Assembly (NCBI GenBank): GCA_041676645.1
Contig: JBAYRO010000024.1
Location: 1-41,419 of the forward strand
DNA: 41,419 nucleotides
DNA from: JAMLIN01 sp041676645
Lineage (GTDB): Bacteria; Pseudomonadota; Gammaproteobacteria; Burkholderiales; Burkholderiaceae_E
Direction: 5' to 3'
Shown here: piece after piece, positions 8,543 through 17,726 of the stretch
Position numbering within the stretch: the stretch's first letter is position 1
How the letters are laid out: every line of letters starts with the position of its first letter
Program-made: the position numbers and the translations under genes
The notes under the pieces: model-generated
What the model saw: only the letters and a program-made list of their open reading frames with translations
The model's database searches: none
Told to the model about the DNA's origin: nothing

Positions 8543-9502
8543 ATGAACGACAGCAGTCCGGGAGAGATCGTCGCGGCAGCCACCGCGGATGCCGAGGTGC
8601 GCGAGATCCTGCGCAGCCTGGAAGCCCAGCCGGCGAGCATTGCGCCCAAGTACTTCTACGATCGCCTCGGCTCGGCGCTGTTCTCGGCGATCTGCGAAAC
8701 GCCCGAGTACTATCCGACGCGCACCGAGGCCGGGATCCTGCCGGTGGCCGCCGAAGCGATCCGCGAGCGCATCGGACGTGGCGTGACCCTGGTCGACCTC
8801 GGTGCCGGCGATTGCCGCAAGGCCGATGCCATCATGCCGGTGCTCGACTGCGCCCGCTACGTCGCCATCGACATCTCGATCGGCTTCGTGCGCGACGCGG
8901 TGGCCGCGATCGGTCCGCGCCATCCCGGGGTCACCATGACCGCGCTCGGTCGGGACCTCGCCCGGGACTGGACGCTCGAACGCGACGAAGCGCCCGGGCC
9001 GCGGCTGCTGTTCTATCCCGGCTCGAGCATCGGCAACTTCACGCCCGAGCGCGCCATCGCCTTCCTGCGTCGCGCGCGGTCCAATGCGGGTGACGACGGC
9101 AAGCTGCTGATCGGGGTCGACCTGGTCAAGGATCGGCAGGTGCTCGAAGCGGCGTACGACGATCGCCTCGGCGTGACCGCCGCCTTCAACCGCAATGTGC
9201 TCAACCATCTCAATCGCATCGCCGGTACCGATTTCGATCCCCTGGGATGGCGACATGTGGCGCTGTTCAACGAGGAACTCTCGCGCATCGAGATGCATCT
9301 CGCGGCATGCGGCGAGCAACGGGTGTCGTGGCCCGGCGGGCGCCGCCGCTTCGGTGACGGCGAGCGCATCCACACCGAGAATTCCTACAAGTACACGCCG
9401 GCCCGCTTCGCCGCGATTCTCGCCGAAGCGGGCTGGCGGGTGTCGGACCGCTGGTTCGACGAGAATCGCTGGTTCGCGATGTTCCTTGCCGAAGCCGCCT
9501 GA
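8543..9502 (+). CDS. egtD: L-histidine N-alpha-methyltransferase EgtD
   Basis: EgtD methylates the alpha-amino group of histidine three times with S-adenosylmethionine to give hercynine, the first step of ergothioneine synthesis. The 319-residue length matches the family. Visible features are the N-terminal PKYFYDRLGSALF block, the tyrosine pair at 56-57 in CETPEYYPTRTE, the SAM motif VDLGAGDCRKA (84-94), GSSIGNFTP with Asn165, and the histidine-binding block IHTENSYKY (276-284, with Glu279). The ATG is preceded by GAAGGA at a good distance, which rules out the long in-frame extension upstream. No egtB-like sulfoxide synthase is present in the window; it may lie elsewhere. The gene is followed by the 67 bp palindrome and faces selD. 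Confidence 0.93.
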   Translation: MNDSSPGEIVAAATADAEVREILRSLEAQPASIAPKYFYDRLGSALFSAICETPEYYPTRTEAGILPVAAEAIRERIGRGVTLVDLGAGDCRKADAIMPVLDCARYVAIDISIGFVRDAVAAIGPRHPGVTMTALGRDLARDWTLERDEAPGPRLLFYPGSSIGNFTPERAIAFLRRARSNAGDDGKLLIGVDLVKDRQVLEAAYDDRLGVTAAFNRNVLNHLNRIAGTDFDPLGWRHVALFNEELSRIEMHLAACGEQRVSWPGGRRRFGDGERIHTENSYKYTPARFAAILAEAGWRVSDRWFDENRWFAMFLAEAA

Positions 9503-9503
9503 T

Positions 9504-9570
9504 GAAAAAATAAAAAATGGGGTCAGACACCATTTCAGAAATGGTGTCTGACCCCATTTTTTATTTTTTC
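9504..9570. repeat. Perfect 67 bp palindrome (33-bp arms), REP/RAYT-like, probable two-way terminator
   Basis: The arms 9504-9536 and 9538-9570 are exact reverse complements around a single A at 9537. Each arm holds the core TGGGGTCAGACACCATTTC, flanked outside by A-runs (left) or T-runs (right). RNA from either strand would fold into a long stem ending in a U-rich tract, as in an intrinsic terminator, and the element sits exactly between the convergent egtD and selD genes (stops at 9502 and 9576). The GGGGTCAGACACC core resembles dispersed REP-like elements that I associate with RAYT (Y1) transposases. It is very AT-rich compared with its surroundings, which suggests insertion. No transposase is nearby. 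Confidence 0.85.
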
Positions 9571-9575
9571 CTCCG

Positions 9576-10637
<1,062 letters not shown>

Positions 10638-10665
10638 GATCCCCTCGCGATACGTGATGCGGCGT

Positions 10666-11463
10666 TCAGGATTCGTCGAGCCCGACCATCCCGCTGGCGA
10701 CCTGGTGGAAACCGCCGTCCACGTAGTTGATCGCGCCGGTGATGCCGCTGGCGAGATCCGACAGCAGGAAGGCCGCCGCGTTGCCGACCTCGTCGATGGT
10801 GACGTTGCGCCGCAGCGGCGAGTTCGCCGCATTGAAGTCGAGCATGCGGGAAAAGTTCTTGATGCCGCTGGCGGCCAGGGTGCGGATCGGCCCGGCCGAG
10901 ATCGCATTGACCCGGATGCCCCGCGGCCCGAGGCTTTCGGCCATGAAACGCACCGAGGCCTCGAGGCTCGCCTTGGCGAGCCCCATCGTGTTGTAGTTGG
11001 GAACCACCCGCACCGCCCCGAGGTAGCTGAGCGTCAGCAGGGCCGCATTGCGGCCCTCCATCATCGGCCGGGCGGCCTTGGCCAGGGCGACGAAGCTGTA
11101 GGCGGAGATGTCGTGCGCCGCCCGGAACGCCTCGCGGCTCGCTCCGTCCAGGAAATCACCCGAGATCGCCTCGCGCGGCGCGAAGGCCACGGCGTGCACG
11201 AGGCCGTCGAGCCCGTCCCAGTGGCGACCGAGTTCGGTGAACAGGGCGTCGATCTGCGCGTCCTCGGCCACATCGCAGGCAAACACCAGCGACGAGCCGA
11301 ATTCGGCCGCCATGGCGGTGATCCGGTCCTTGAAGCGGTCGCTCTGGTAGGTGAAGGCGAGCTGGGCCCCCTGGGCGTGGCAGGCCCGGGCGATGCCGTA
11401 TGCGATCGAGCGGTTCGAAAGCAGGCCGAGAATCAGGATCCGTTTGCCGGCGAGAAATCCCAT
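10666..11463 (-). CDS. fabI: Enoyl-[acyl-carrier-protein] reductase FabI
   Basis: FabI reduces trans-2-enoyl-ACP with NADH in the last step of each fatty-acid elongation round. The 265-residue protein is collinear with E. coli FabI: GFLAGKRILILG at the start, the Tyr147 and Tyr157-x6-Lys164 catalytic residues (SYLGA and YNTMGLAKAS), VNAISAGPIRTLAASGI near 195-210 and a C-terminal VDGGFH. The residue matching E. coli Gly93, a site of triclosan resistance mutations, is Ala93 (HAVAFAP). Staphylococcal FabI also has Ala there and is sensitive, so this alone does not predict resistance. The gene is first of a fabI-selD pair, with 151 bp of upstream space before the epimerase gene. Confidence 0.96.
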   Translation of the reverse strand: MGFLAGKRILILGLLSNRSIAYGIARACHAQGAQLAFTYQSDRFKDRITAMAAEFGSSLVFACDVAEDAQIDALFTELGRHWDGLDGLVHAVAFAPREAISGDFLDGASREAFRAAHDISAYSFVALAKAARPMMEGRNAALLTLSYLGAVRVVPNYNTMGLAKASLEASVRFMAESLGPRGIRVNAISAGPIRTLAASGIKNFSRMLDFNAANSPLRRNVTIDEVGNAAAFLLSDLASGITGAINYVDGGFHQVASGMVGLDES

Positions 11464-11614
11464 CGTAGGCGTCTCCGCGTCAGGTGTTCGACTGGCCGGA
11501 TTGTCTCACGAGCGGGGTCGGCGCCGGCCGCGGTGGCGCCCGGCTGCCCGAAGCCATGGAGTGCCCCGGGGCAGCGAGCGTGGCGACCGTTTCAGGTCAG
11601 CGCTGGTTTTCAGG

Positions 11615-12628
11615 TCAACGCTGGTGGTACTCCCGGAACCAGTCGACGAAACGCCGCATGCCCGATGCCAGCGGGGTGGCGGGTTCGAAGCCGGTCGCCG
11701 CGCGCAGGCGGCTGACATCGGCGAACGTGGCCTCGACGTCGCCCGGCTGCATCGGGAGTTCCTCGCGCCGGGCGCTTCGCCCGGTGGCCGCCTCGATGAT
11801 CGCGATCAGCTCGTTGACGGTATTGGGCGAGTGGTTGCCGATGTTGAACAGGGCGTGGGGCGCGCCGGCATCGTCCGGGGGGGCCGGGCGCTCGACGACC
11901 CGGCAGATGCCTTCGACGATGTCGTCGATGTAGGTGAAGTCGCGGCGCAGCCGTCCCTGCTCGAAGACCCGGATCGGCCGGCCGGCGAGGATCGCGTCGG
12001 TGAAGAGCCAGGCCGCCATGTCGGGGCGCCCCCAGGGGCCGTAGACGGTGAAGAAGCGCAGGCCCGTGCACGGGATCCGGTAAAGATGCGCATAGCTGTA
12101 GGCCATTGCCTCGTTGGCACGCTTGGTGGCAGCGTAGTAGCTGACCGGGCGATCGACCCGGTCGTCTTCCGAGAAGGGCAGGCGGGTATTGCCCCCGTAG
12201 ACGCTGGAGCTGCTCGCATAGACCAGGTGCTGCACCCGGGCGGAGCGCGCCGCTTCCAGGATGATGCTCGTGCCCACCAGGTTGGAGCGGGTGTAGTCGA
12301 GCGGCTGCTCGATCGAATATCGCACGCCCGCCTGCGCCGCCAGGTGCAGGATATGGGTGAATCCGTTTGCCCCGAACAGGGCCTCGACCGCGCCGGCATC
12401 GGCGATGTCGAGCCGGGTGAAGCCGAAGCGTCCGGCCGCGGGATGCCGGTGCAGGCTCGCAAGGCGGTCTTCCTTCAGCGCGACGGGATAGTAGGCGTTG
12501 AGGTTGTCGACGCCGTGCACGCGCCAGCCGCGCTCGAGCAGGGCCTTGCAGGCATGCATGCCGATGAAGCCGGCGGCTCCCGTGACCAGGATGTGGCGAT
12601 CGGAGTCAGCGGTGTCGATGGATGGCAT
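11615..12628 (-). CDS. NAD-dependent epimerase, UDP-glucuronate 4-epimerase type
   Basis: This 337-residue extended SDR protein most resembles UDP-glucuronate 4-epimerases, which make UDP-galacturonate. Visible are the NAD motif TGAAGFIG (16-23), HLAAQAGVRYSIEQP (95-109), the YASSSSVYG block, Tyr165-x3-Lys169 in SYYAATKR, and RFFTVYGPWGRPDMA, a form common in this epimerase subgroup. RDFTYIDDIV follows at about residue 230. It diverges from ugd, whose product UDP-glucuronate would be its substrate, and I infer a ugd-to-epimerase route to UDP-galacturonate. dTDP-glucose dehydratase or UDP-glucose epimerase are less likely on motif form. Substrate is inferred, not shown. Confidence 0.85.
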   Translation of the reverse strand: MPSIDTADSDRHILVTGAAGFIGMHACKALLERGWRVHGVDNLNAYYPVALKEDRLASLHRHPAAGRFGFTRLDIADAGAVEALFGANGFTHILHLAAQAGVRYSIEQPLDYTRSNLVGTSIILEAARSARVQHLVYASSSSVYGGNTRLPFSEDDRVDRPVSYYAATKRANEAMAYSYAHLYRIPCTGLRFFTVYGPWGRPDMAAWLFTDAILAGRPIRVFEQGRLRRDFTYIDDIVEGICRVVERPAPPDDAGAPHALFNIGNHSPNTVNELIAIIEAATGRSARREELPMQPGDVEATFADVSRLRAATGFEPATPLASGMRRFVDWFREYHQR

Positions 12629-12654
12629 TCATCTGGCTCGTGTTAAATCGGTCT

Positions 12655-12683
12655 TTGCCCGAAGACGCGGATCGCCGTACATT
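12655..12683 (+). promoter_or_regulatory. Putative sigma-70 promoter of ugd
   Basis: TTGCCC at 12655-12660 and TACATT at 12678-12683 are separated by 17 bp, each matching four of six consensus bases. Transcription would start near 12690 and leave a leader of about 47 bases with GAGGAG ahead of the ugd ATG. I saw no sigma-54 (-24/-12) element here, although PrsR lies nearby. Confidence 0.4.
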
Positions 12684-12737
12684 TCGGGCCAGCACGGCGA
12701 CCCTGCGCGTCGTTCGACAGTCGAGGAGAGTTTAGCG

Positions 12738-14057
12738 ATGAAAGTGAGCGTGGTCGGAACGGGATATGTCGGTCTCGTGACAGGATCCTGCCTGGCCGAC
12801 AGTGGTCACGAAGTATTGTGCATCGATACCGACCCGGTGAAGATCGACCGCCTGCGCGAAGGGCACATCCCGATCTACGAGCCGGGGCTCGAGTCCATCG
12901 TCGCCAGCAACGTCGAGGCAGGGCGGCTGCGTTTCTCGCTCTCGGCCGAGGAGGCGGTCGCCTTCGGCGACATCATCGTGATCGCGGTCGGAACCCCGCC
13001 CGACGAGGATGGTTCGGCCGACCTCAAGCATGTGCTGGCGGTGGCCAGGTCGATCGGGCAGCACATCCAGGACTACCGGGTGGTGGTCGACAAGAGCACC
13101 GTGCCGGTCGGCACCGCCGACCGGGTCGAGGCGGCGATCCGCGAGGTGCTCGCCGAACGCGGCGTCGAGATTCCCTTCTCGGTGGTCTCGAATCCCGAGT
13201 TCCTGAAGGAGGGCGCCGCGGTCGAGGATTTCATGCGGCCCGACCGGATCGTGCTCGGTGTGGAGGATTCCCGGGCCGAGGCGCAGATGCGTGAGCTCTA
13301 CGCGCCATTCCAGCGCAATCACGACCGCATCGTCGTGATGTCGCGTCGCTCGGCGGAACTGACCAAGTACGCCGCCAATGCGATGCTGGCGACCCGGATC
13401 TCGTTCATGAACGAACTGGCCAATCTGGCCGACAAGCTCGGCGCCGACATCGAGGATGTGCGCCGGGGCATCGGTTCGGATCCGCGCATCGGCTATTCCT
13501 TCCTCTATGCCGGTACCGGCTACGGCGGTTCCTGCTTCCCCAAGGATGTCAGCGCCCTGCTGCGCACGGCGACCAGCCACGGCCAGGACCTGCGCGTGCT
13601 GCAGGCGGTCGAATCCGTCAACGCGGCGCAGAAGACGCTGCTGGTCGAGATGGCCAGGGAGCGCATGGGTTCGCTGGCGGGCAAGCGCCTGGCTGTCTGG
13701 GGGCTCGCCTTCAAGCCCAATACCGACGACATGCGCGAGGCGCCGTCGCGCGTGGTGCTCGAAGCGTTCTGGGAAGAAGGCGCCGTGGTCGCCGCCTACG
13801 ACCCGGCGGCGGCCGACGAGTGCCGCCGGATCTATGGCGAACGCGACGACCTGGTCCTTGCGGCCTCGCCGCTGGAAGCGGTGCGCGGCGCTGAAGCGCT
13901 CTTCATCCTGACCGAATGGAAGGAGTTCCGCGCCCCGGCCTTCGACGAGATCCACCGCCGGATGAGCCAGCCGCTGATCTTCGATGGTCGCAATCTCTAT
14001 GATCCGCGCGCGATGCGCCGGCGTGGCTTCGAGTATCGCGGAATCGGTCGGCGCTGA
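12738..14057 (+). CDS. ugd: UDP-glucose 6-dehydrogenase
   Basis: This enzyme oxidises UDP-glucose twice with NAD to UDP-glucuronate, a precursor of capsules, exopolysaccharide and modified lipid A. The 439-residue protein starts with the Rossmann motif VVGTGYVGLVTGSCLA, has DKSTVPVGT (118-126), SNPEFLKEGAA (151-161), Lys210 in ELTKYAANAML and the catalytic Cys266 in GYGGSCFPKD, then GLAFKPNTDDMREAPS in the C-terminal domain. The ATG at 12738 is preceded by GAGGAG; longer frames upstream lack family similarity. It is divergent from the UDP-glucuronate epimerase-like gene, its likely next step, and convergent with the lytic transglycosylase gene. Confidence 0.95.
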   Translation: MKVSVVGTGYVGLVTGSCLADSGHEVLCIDTDPVKIDRLREGHIPIYEPGLESIVASNVEAGRLRFSLSAEEAVAFGDIIVIAVGTPPDEDGSADLKHVLAVARSIGQHIQDYRVVVDKSTVPVGTADRVEAAIREVLAERGVEIPFSVVSNPEFLKEGAAVEDFMRPDRIVLGVEDSRAEAQMRELYAPFQRNHDRIVVMSRRSAELTKYAANAMLATRISFMNELANLADKLGADIEDVRRGIGSDPRIGYSFLYAGTGYGGSCFPKDVSALLRTATSHGQDLRVLQAVESVNAAQKTLLVEMARERMGSLAGKRLAVWGLAFKPNTDDMREAPSRVVLEAFWEEGAVVAAYDPAAADECRRIYGERDDLVLAASPLEAVRGAEALFILTEWKEFRAPAFDEIHRRMSQPLIFDGRNLYDPRAMRRRGFEYRGIGRR

Positions 14058-14084
14058 TCGCGCCCGATCGTCGCGCCCGATCGG

Positions 14085-15176
14085 TCAGTCGGCGATACCC
14101 CGGCCGGCGATGCCCAGTCCCGCGGTCTGTGTGGGCGTGGGGGCGCCGAGGATCGGGGAAGCGGTGGTCAGGCGCGTATTGAAAGCATGGCGGTCGACCG
14201 GGTAGAGCGCCCGGATCCGCTGCACATAGGCCATGGTCTCGGGGTAGGGTGGTACGCCCTTGTGGCGATCGACCGCGCCCTCGCCGGCATTGTAGGCCGC
14301 CAGCGCGAGAATCACGTCGCCGCGATAGTAGGACAGCAGCCAGCTCATGTAGGCCATCCCGCCGCGCAGGTTCTGGGCCGGGTCGAGCACGTCAGCAACC
14401 TGGAAACGGGCCGCGGTTTCGGGAATGAGCTGCATGAGGCCGAAGGCATCCTTCGGCGAGCGGGCGTTGGGATCGAAGTTGGATTCGGTGCCGATCAGCG
14501 CCATGATCAGTCGCGGGTCGAGCCGGAAGTCGGCGGCGATCCGGATCACCATGGCGGCGAGACGCTGGCGCTCGAGGCTGGCCGGCACGGTGGAGAATCG
14601 CGCAGGATCGGAGATCCGGTTGGATCCGCGTGCGATCGGCTGGGCGGGCTCGACGATGGCATTGGCGAGCACCCGGTCGCCGATGCATTCCGGCATGCGC
14701 TCGTCGCGGCCGCGGACCATCATCAGCAGCTGCCCGGCCAGCTGGCTGCCATAGGCGGAGGCACGACGCAGCAGGGCGCCGGCGACGGCATCGTCCTGCT
14801 TCACGCCCAGGCCGTTGAGGTGCATCCATCCGAGCCGGACCAGTGCGTCGGTCGAGCCATTGCCAGCGGCACGGCAATAGTGCAGGTAGGCCTGTTCCAG
14901 TTCCTCGGGGCTCGCCGGGGCGCCGGCCTTGCCGCCGATCTCGGTGAGTTCCTGGTAGCGGTCGATGTCGCTGCCCGAGGAACTCGTGCTGCGGCTGGCG
15001 ATCGGGGCGGCGGCGGCAGGCGCGGTGTGGTCGATCGCGCCGACGCGCTGGGCGGGCATGGGCGGAGCCTGGATGATCTGCGCGACCGCACCGAGAGGGG
15101 CGAGCGTGCAGCACCAGGTCAGGGCGAGACGTCGAACCGCGCGTCCCGCACGATGTATGCGCGGCGTTGAACCCAT
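14085..15176 (-). CDS. Exported lytic transglycosylase with Sel1 repeat and SLT domain
   Basis: This is a predicted periplasmic murein lytic transglycosylase that cleaves peptidoglycan glycan strands. The 363-residue protein has a signal peptide (RRLALTWCCTLAPLGAVAQ, cleavage near residue 32), a low-complexity stretch to about 70, a Sel1/TPR-like region near 95-155 (ALVRLGWMHLNGLGVKQDDA), and a C-terminal SLT domain from about 205. The catalytic glutamate is Glu231 in GTESNFDP, followed by AFGLMQLIPETA and LALAAYNAGEGAV, all standard for the family. The ATG at 15176 directly precedes the signal peptide. It sits between two sugar-nucleotide dehydrogenase genes. Such enzymes often open the wall for secretion or polysaccharide machinery, but a link here is only positional. 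Confidence 0.9.
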   Translation of the reverse strand: MGSTPRIHRAGRAVRRLALTWCCTLAPLGAVAQIIQAPPMPAQRVGAIDHTAPAAAAPIASRSTSSSGSDIDRYQELTEIGGKAGAPASPEELEQAYLHYCRAAGNGSTDALVRLGWMHLNGLGVKQDDAVAGALLRRASAYGSQLAGQLLMMVRGRDERMPECIGDRVLANAIVEPAQPIARGSNRISDPARFSTVPASLERQRLAAMVIRIAADFRLDPRLIMALIGTESNFDPNARSPKDAFGLMQLIPETAARFQVADVLDPAQNLRGGMAYMSWLLSYYRGDVILALAAYNAGEGAVDRHKGVPPYPETMAYVQRIRALYPVDRHAFNTRLTTASPILGAPTPTQTAGLGIAGRGIAD

Positions 15177-15242
15177 GGAGGCATTGTAGACTTCGGGCCT
15201 GTCCGGCAAGGGAAATAAGTCTCGCCGGCAGGGAAAAGTTCC

Positions 15243-15265
15243 GCGCCGGATTTCCGTTCCGGCGC
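15243..15265. repeat. Inverted repeat in the tviB leader region
   Basis: GCGCCGGA (15243-15250) and TCCGGCGC (15258-15265) are exact inverted repeats around a 7-base loop. The hairpin is GC-rich, has no following T-run, and lies 85 bp upstream of the tviB start in the 173 bp divergent gap. It could be an operator or a leader structure; nothing decides between them. Confidence 0.45.
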
Positions 15266-15349
15266 AAGAATTCATGCAACGGGCGCACTGTGAAGCGCGC
15301 CTGCGCATCGACTGCGAGGCGTCGCAAAATCCGTTCCCGGGGAGGGACA

Positions 15350-16630
15350 ATGCACAAGGTGGCTGTGATCGGGCTGGGATATGTGGGCCTGCCCCTGGCG
15401 CTCGAGTTCGGCCGGGTGATGCCGACCCTCGGGTACGACATCTCGGCGGCCCGCATCGAGCGGCTGCGCGAAGGCGTCGATGTCACCGGCGAGGCGACGG
15501 CCGAGCAGTTTGCGGCGGCATCGATGCTCGAGCTCAGCCACGACCCCGCCGACATCGCCTCGGCGGATGTCCTGGTGGTCGCCGTACCGACCCCGGTCGA
15601 CGAGGCCCACCGGCCCGACTTCGGCCCGCTGATCGCCGCGAGCGAAGTCTGCGGTCGCCACATGAAGCGCGGCGCGATCGTCGTCTATGAATCGACGGTC
15701 TACCCCGGGGCGACCGAGGACGTCTGCGTGCCCGTGCTCGAAGCCTGCTCCGGCATGAAGTGGAAGGATGGCTTCCATGTCGCGTACTCTCCCGAGCGCA
15801 TCAATCCGGGCGACCGGGAGCACACCCTGACCCGAATCACCAAGGTGGTCTCGGCCGATACGCCGGAGACGCTCGACACGGTGGCGGCGATCTACGAAGC
15901 GGTGGTCACGGCGGGCGTGTACCGGGCCTCGAGCATCCAGGTCGCGGAAGCGGCCAAGGTCATCGAGAACACGCAGCGGGATCTCAATATCGCGCTGATG
16001 AACGAGCTCGCGATCCTCTTCGATCGGCTCGACATCGATACGCAGGAAGTGCTCCGGGCGGCCGGGACGAAATGGAACTTCCTGCCGTTCCGCCCGGGCC
16101 TGGTGGGAGGGCACTGCATCGGGGTCGATCCCTACTACCTGACCACCAAGGCGGAGATGGTCGGCTACCACCCGCAGGTGATCCTCGGGGGGCGGCACAT
16201 CAACGATTCAATGGGCGGATTCATCGCCCGCCGCACGATCAAGGAGATGGTGTCGGTCGGGATGCCGGTGAACGACTGCCCGATCCTGGTGCTCGGCCTG
16301 ACCTTCAAGGAGAACGTGCCCGACATCCGGAATTCGAAGGTCATCGATGTCATCCGCGAGCTTGCCTCCTACGGCGCCCGCGTCATGGTGCACGATCCGC
16401 ATGTCGCTCCCGCCGAGGCGATGCACGAGTACGGCATCGAGCTGATCGACTGGGATGCGATGCCCCGGGCCGGTGCGATGGTGGTCGCCGTGAACCATGC
16501 GGCCTTCCTCGAGCGTCCGCTCGAGGAGCTGCTCGGGAAGCTCGAACCGGGTGGCGTCGTCATCGACGTCAAGAGCGCGCTCGACCCGGTCGCGGTCCGG
16601 AAGCTCGGCTACCGGCTCTGGCGGCTGTGA
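15350..16630 (+). CDS. tviB: UDP-N-acetylhexosamine 6-dehydrogenase, TviB/VipA type
   Basis: This nucleotide-sugar dehydrogenase belongs to the WbpA/TviB/WecC branch, which oxidises UDP-GlcNAc to UDP-GlcNAcA. The 426-residue protein shows VAVIGLGYVGLPLALEFG at the N-terminus, VPTPVDEAHRPDF (79-91), ESTVYPGATED (114-124), YSPERINPGD, the catalytic Cys256 in GGHCIGVDPYYL and LGLTFKENVPDIRNSK in the C-terminal domain. The GATEDVCVPVLE segment and the absence of a WecC-type pattern favour the TviB group. GGAGGG lies directly ahead of the ATG. The stop overlaps the next start as TGATG, so it is translated together with tviC. The substrate assignment is by family. Confidence 0.9.
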   Translation: MHKVAVIGLGYVGLPLALEFGRVMPTLGYDISAARIERLREGVDVTGEATAEQFAAASMLELSHDPADIASADVLVVAVPTPVDEAHRPDFGPLIAASEVCGRHMKRGAIVVYESTVYPGATEDVCVPVLEACSGMKWKDGFHVAYSPERINPGDREHTLTRITKVVSADTPETLDTVAAIYEAVVTAGVYRASSIQVAEAAKVIENTQRDLNIALMNELAILFDRLDIDTQEVLRAAGTKWNFLPFRPGLVGGHCIGVDPYYLTTKAEMVGYHPQVILGGRHINDSMGGFIARRTIKEMVSVGMPVNDCPILVLGLTFKENVPDIRNSKVIDVIRELASYGARVMVHDPHVAPAEAMHEYGIELIDWDAMPRAGAMVVAVNHAAFLERPLEELLGKLEPGGVVIDVKSALDPVAVRKLGYRLWRL

Positions 16631-17661
16631 TGCTGCGCGAGATCGAGAAGCTGACGGCCGGTCGCGGCGAGCTCTGGCTCGTCACCGGGGCGGCAGGCTT
16701 CATCGGCTCGAACATCGTCGAGGCGCTGCTGCGCTTGGGCCAGCGGGTGCGAGCGGTCGACAACTTCGCGACCGGCCATCGCCGCAATCTCGAGGATGTC
16801 CGGCGTCTGGTCGGCAGCGCCGCCGAACGGCTCGAGTTCATCGAAGCCGACATCGCCGATCCGCGTGCCTGCGAATCGATGGTCGCCGGTGTCGACCGGG
16901 TGCTGCACCAGGCGGCCCTGGGCAGCGTGCCGCGCTCGATCGCCGAACCCCTCGGCGCCTTTCGGGCGAATGTGGATGGCTTCGTGCAGCTGCTCGATGC
17001 CGCACGCCGTGCCGGTACGGCACGCTTCGTCTACGCATCATCGAGCTCGGTCTATGGCGATTCCAGCGAGCTGCCCAAGCTCGAGGCGCGCCGCGGCCGG
17101 GTACTGTCGCCCTACGCGGCGACCAAGCTCGCCGACGAACTCTTCGCCGACGTCTTCGCGCGCAGCTATGGCATCGAGTGCGTCGGGCTGCGTTATTTCA
17201 ACGTGTTCGGTCCCCGGCAGGATCCCGCCGGCGCCTATGCGGCGGTGGTGCCGAAATGGGTCGATGCGATGCTCCACGGCAGGCCGGTGACGATCAACGG
17301 CGACGGCCGGACGAGCCGGGACTTCTGCTATGTCGCCAATGCCGTGCAGGCCAATCTGCGCGCCGCGCTCGTCGATACCCTGCCGAGCCCCCACGAGGTC
17401 TACAACGTGGCGGTTGGCGAACAGACCAGCTTGCTGGAACTTTTCACGCTGATCCGGGACGCGCTGGCTCGGGTCGATGCGGACATCGCCGCCTGCGAGC
17501 CGGTATTCGGCGAGTTTCGCGCCGGGGATGTCCGCCATTCGCTGGCGGACATCGGCAAGGCGCGTCGCGAACTCGGCTACCAGCCGACGCACACGATTGC
17601 CGCCGGCATGGCCGAAGCGCTCGGCTGGTATGTCGAGCACGCCCGGGTCCGGGCTTCCTGA
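16630..17661 (+). CDS. tviC: UDP-N-acetylglucosaminuronate C4-epimerase, TviC/WbpP type
   Basis: This 343-residue extended SDR protein resembles TviC/VipB and WbpP, which interconvert UDP-GlcNAcA (or UDP-GlcNAc) and the galacto form. Visible features are the NAD motif TGAAGFIGSN (19-28), HQAALGSVPRSIAEP (93-107) typical of the WbpP group, Ser138-140 in YASSSSVYGD, Tyr162-x3-Lys166, and NVFGPRQDPAGAYAAVVPKW. DGRTSRDFCYVANAV follows around residue 228. It overlaps tviB by one base (TGATG). Together the pair would supply UDP-GalNAcA for a surface polymer, as in Vi antigen synthesis, though no glycosyltransferase is present here. Confidence 0.9.
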   Translation: MLREIEKLTAGRGELWLVTGAAGFIGSNIVEALLRLGQRVRAVDNFATGHRRNLEDVRRLVGSAAERLEFIEADIADPRACESMVAGVDRVLHQAALGSVPRSIAEPLGAFRANVDGFVQLLDAARRAGTARFVYASSSSVYGDSSELPKLEARRGRVLSPYAATKLADELFADVFARSYGIECVGLRYFNVFGPRQDPAGAYAAVVPKWVDAMLHGRPVTINGDGRTSRDFCYVANAVQANLRAALVDTLPSPHEVYNVAVGEQTSLLELFTLIRDALARVDADIAACEPVFGEFRAGDVRHSLADIGKARRELGYQPTHTIAAGMAEALGWYVEHARVRAS

Positions 17662-17667
17662 GCTGCG

Positions 17668-17693
17668 GCGGATTCGACGCAAGCCGAGTCCGC
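17668..17693. terminator. Weak hairpin between convergent tviC and prsR
   Basis: Arms 17668-17676 and 17685-17693 pair at eight of nine positions (GCGGATTCG with CGAGTCCGC) around an 8-base loop. It lies in the 65 bp gap between the stops of tviC and prsR. There is no T-run, so intrinsic termination would be weak. Confidence 0.3.
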
Positions 17694-17726
17694 CCCGCTC
17701 CCGGCGGGTCGCCGGGACCGCGGACC

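Noticed and set aside
11173..11200. FabI Ala93 in place of E. coli Gly93 as a triclosan-resistance mark
   Set aside because: Ala occurs naturally at this site in triclosan-sensitive FabI such as that of Staphylococcus aureus, so the substitution alone is not evidence of resistance.
12629..12737. Possible sigma-54 promoter (TGGC and TTTGC pieces) before ugd as a PrsR target
   Set aside because: The GG and GC dinucleotides are not at the required spacing; a sigma-70 reading fits better.
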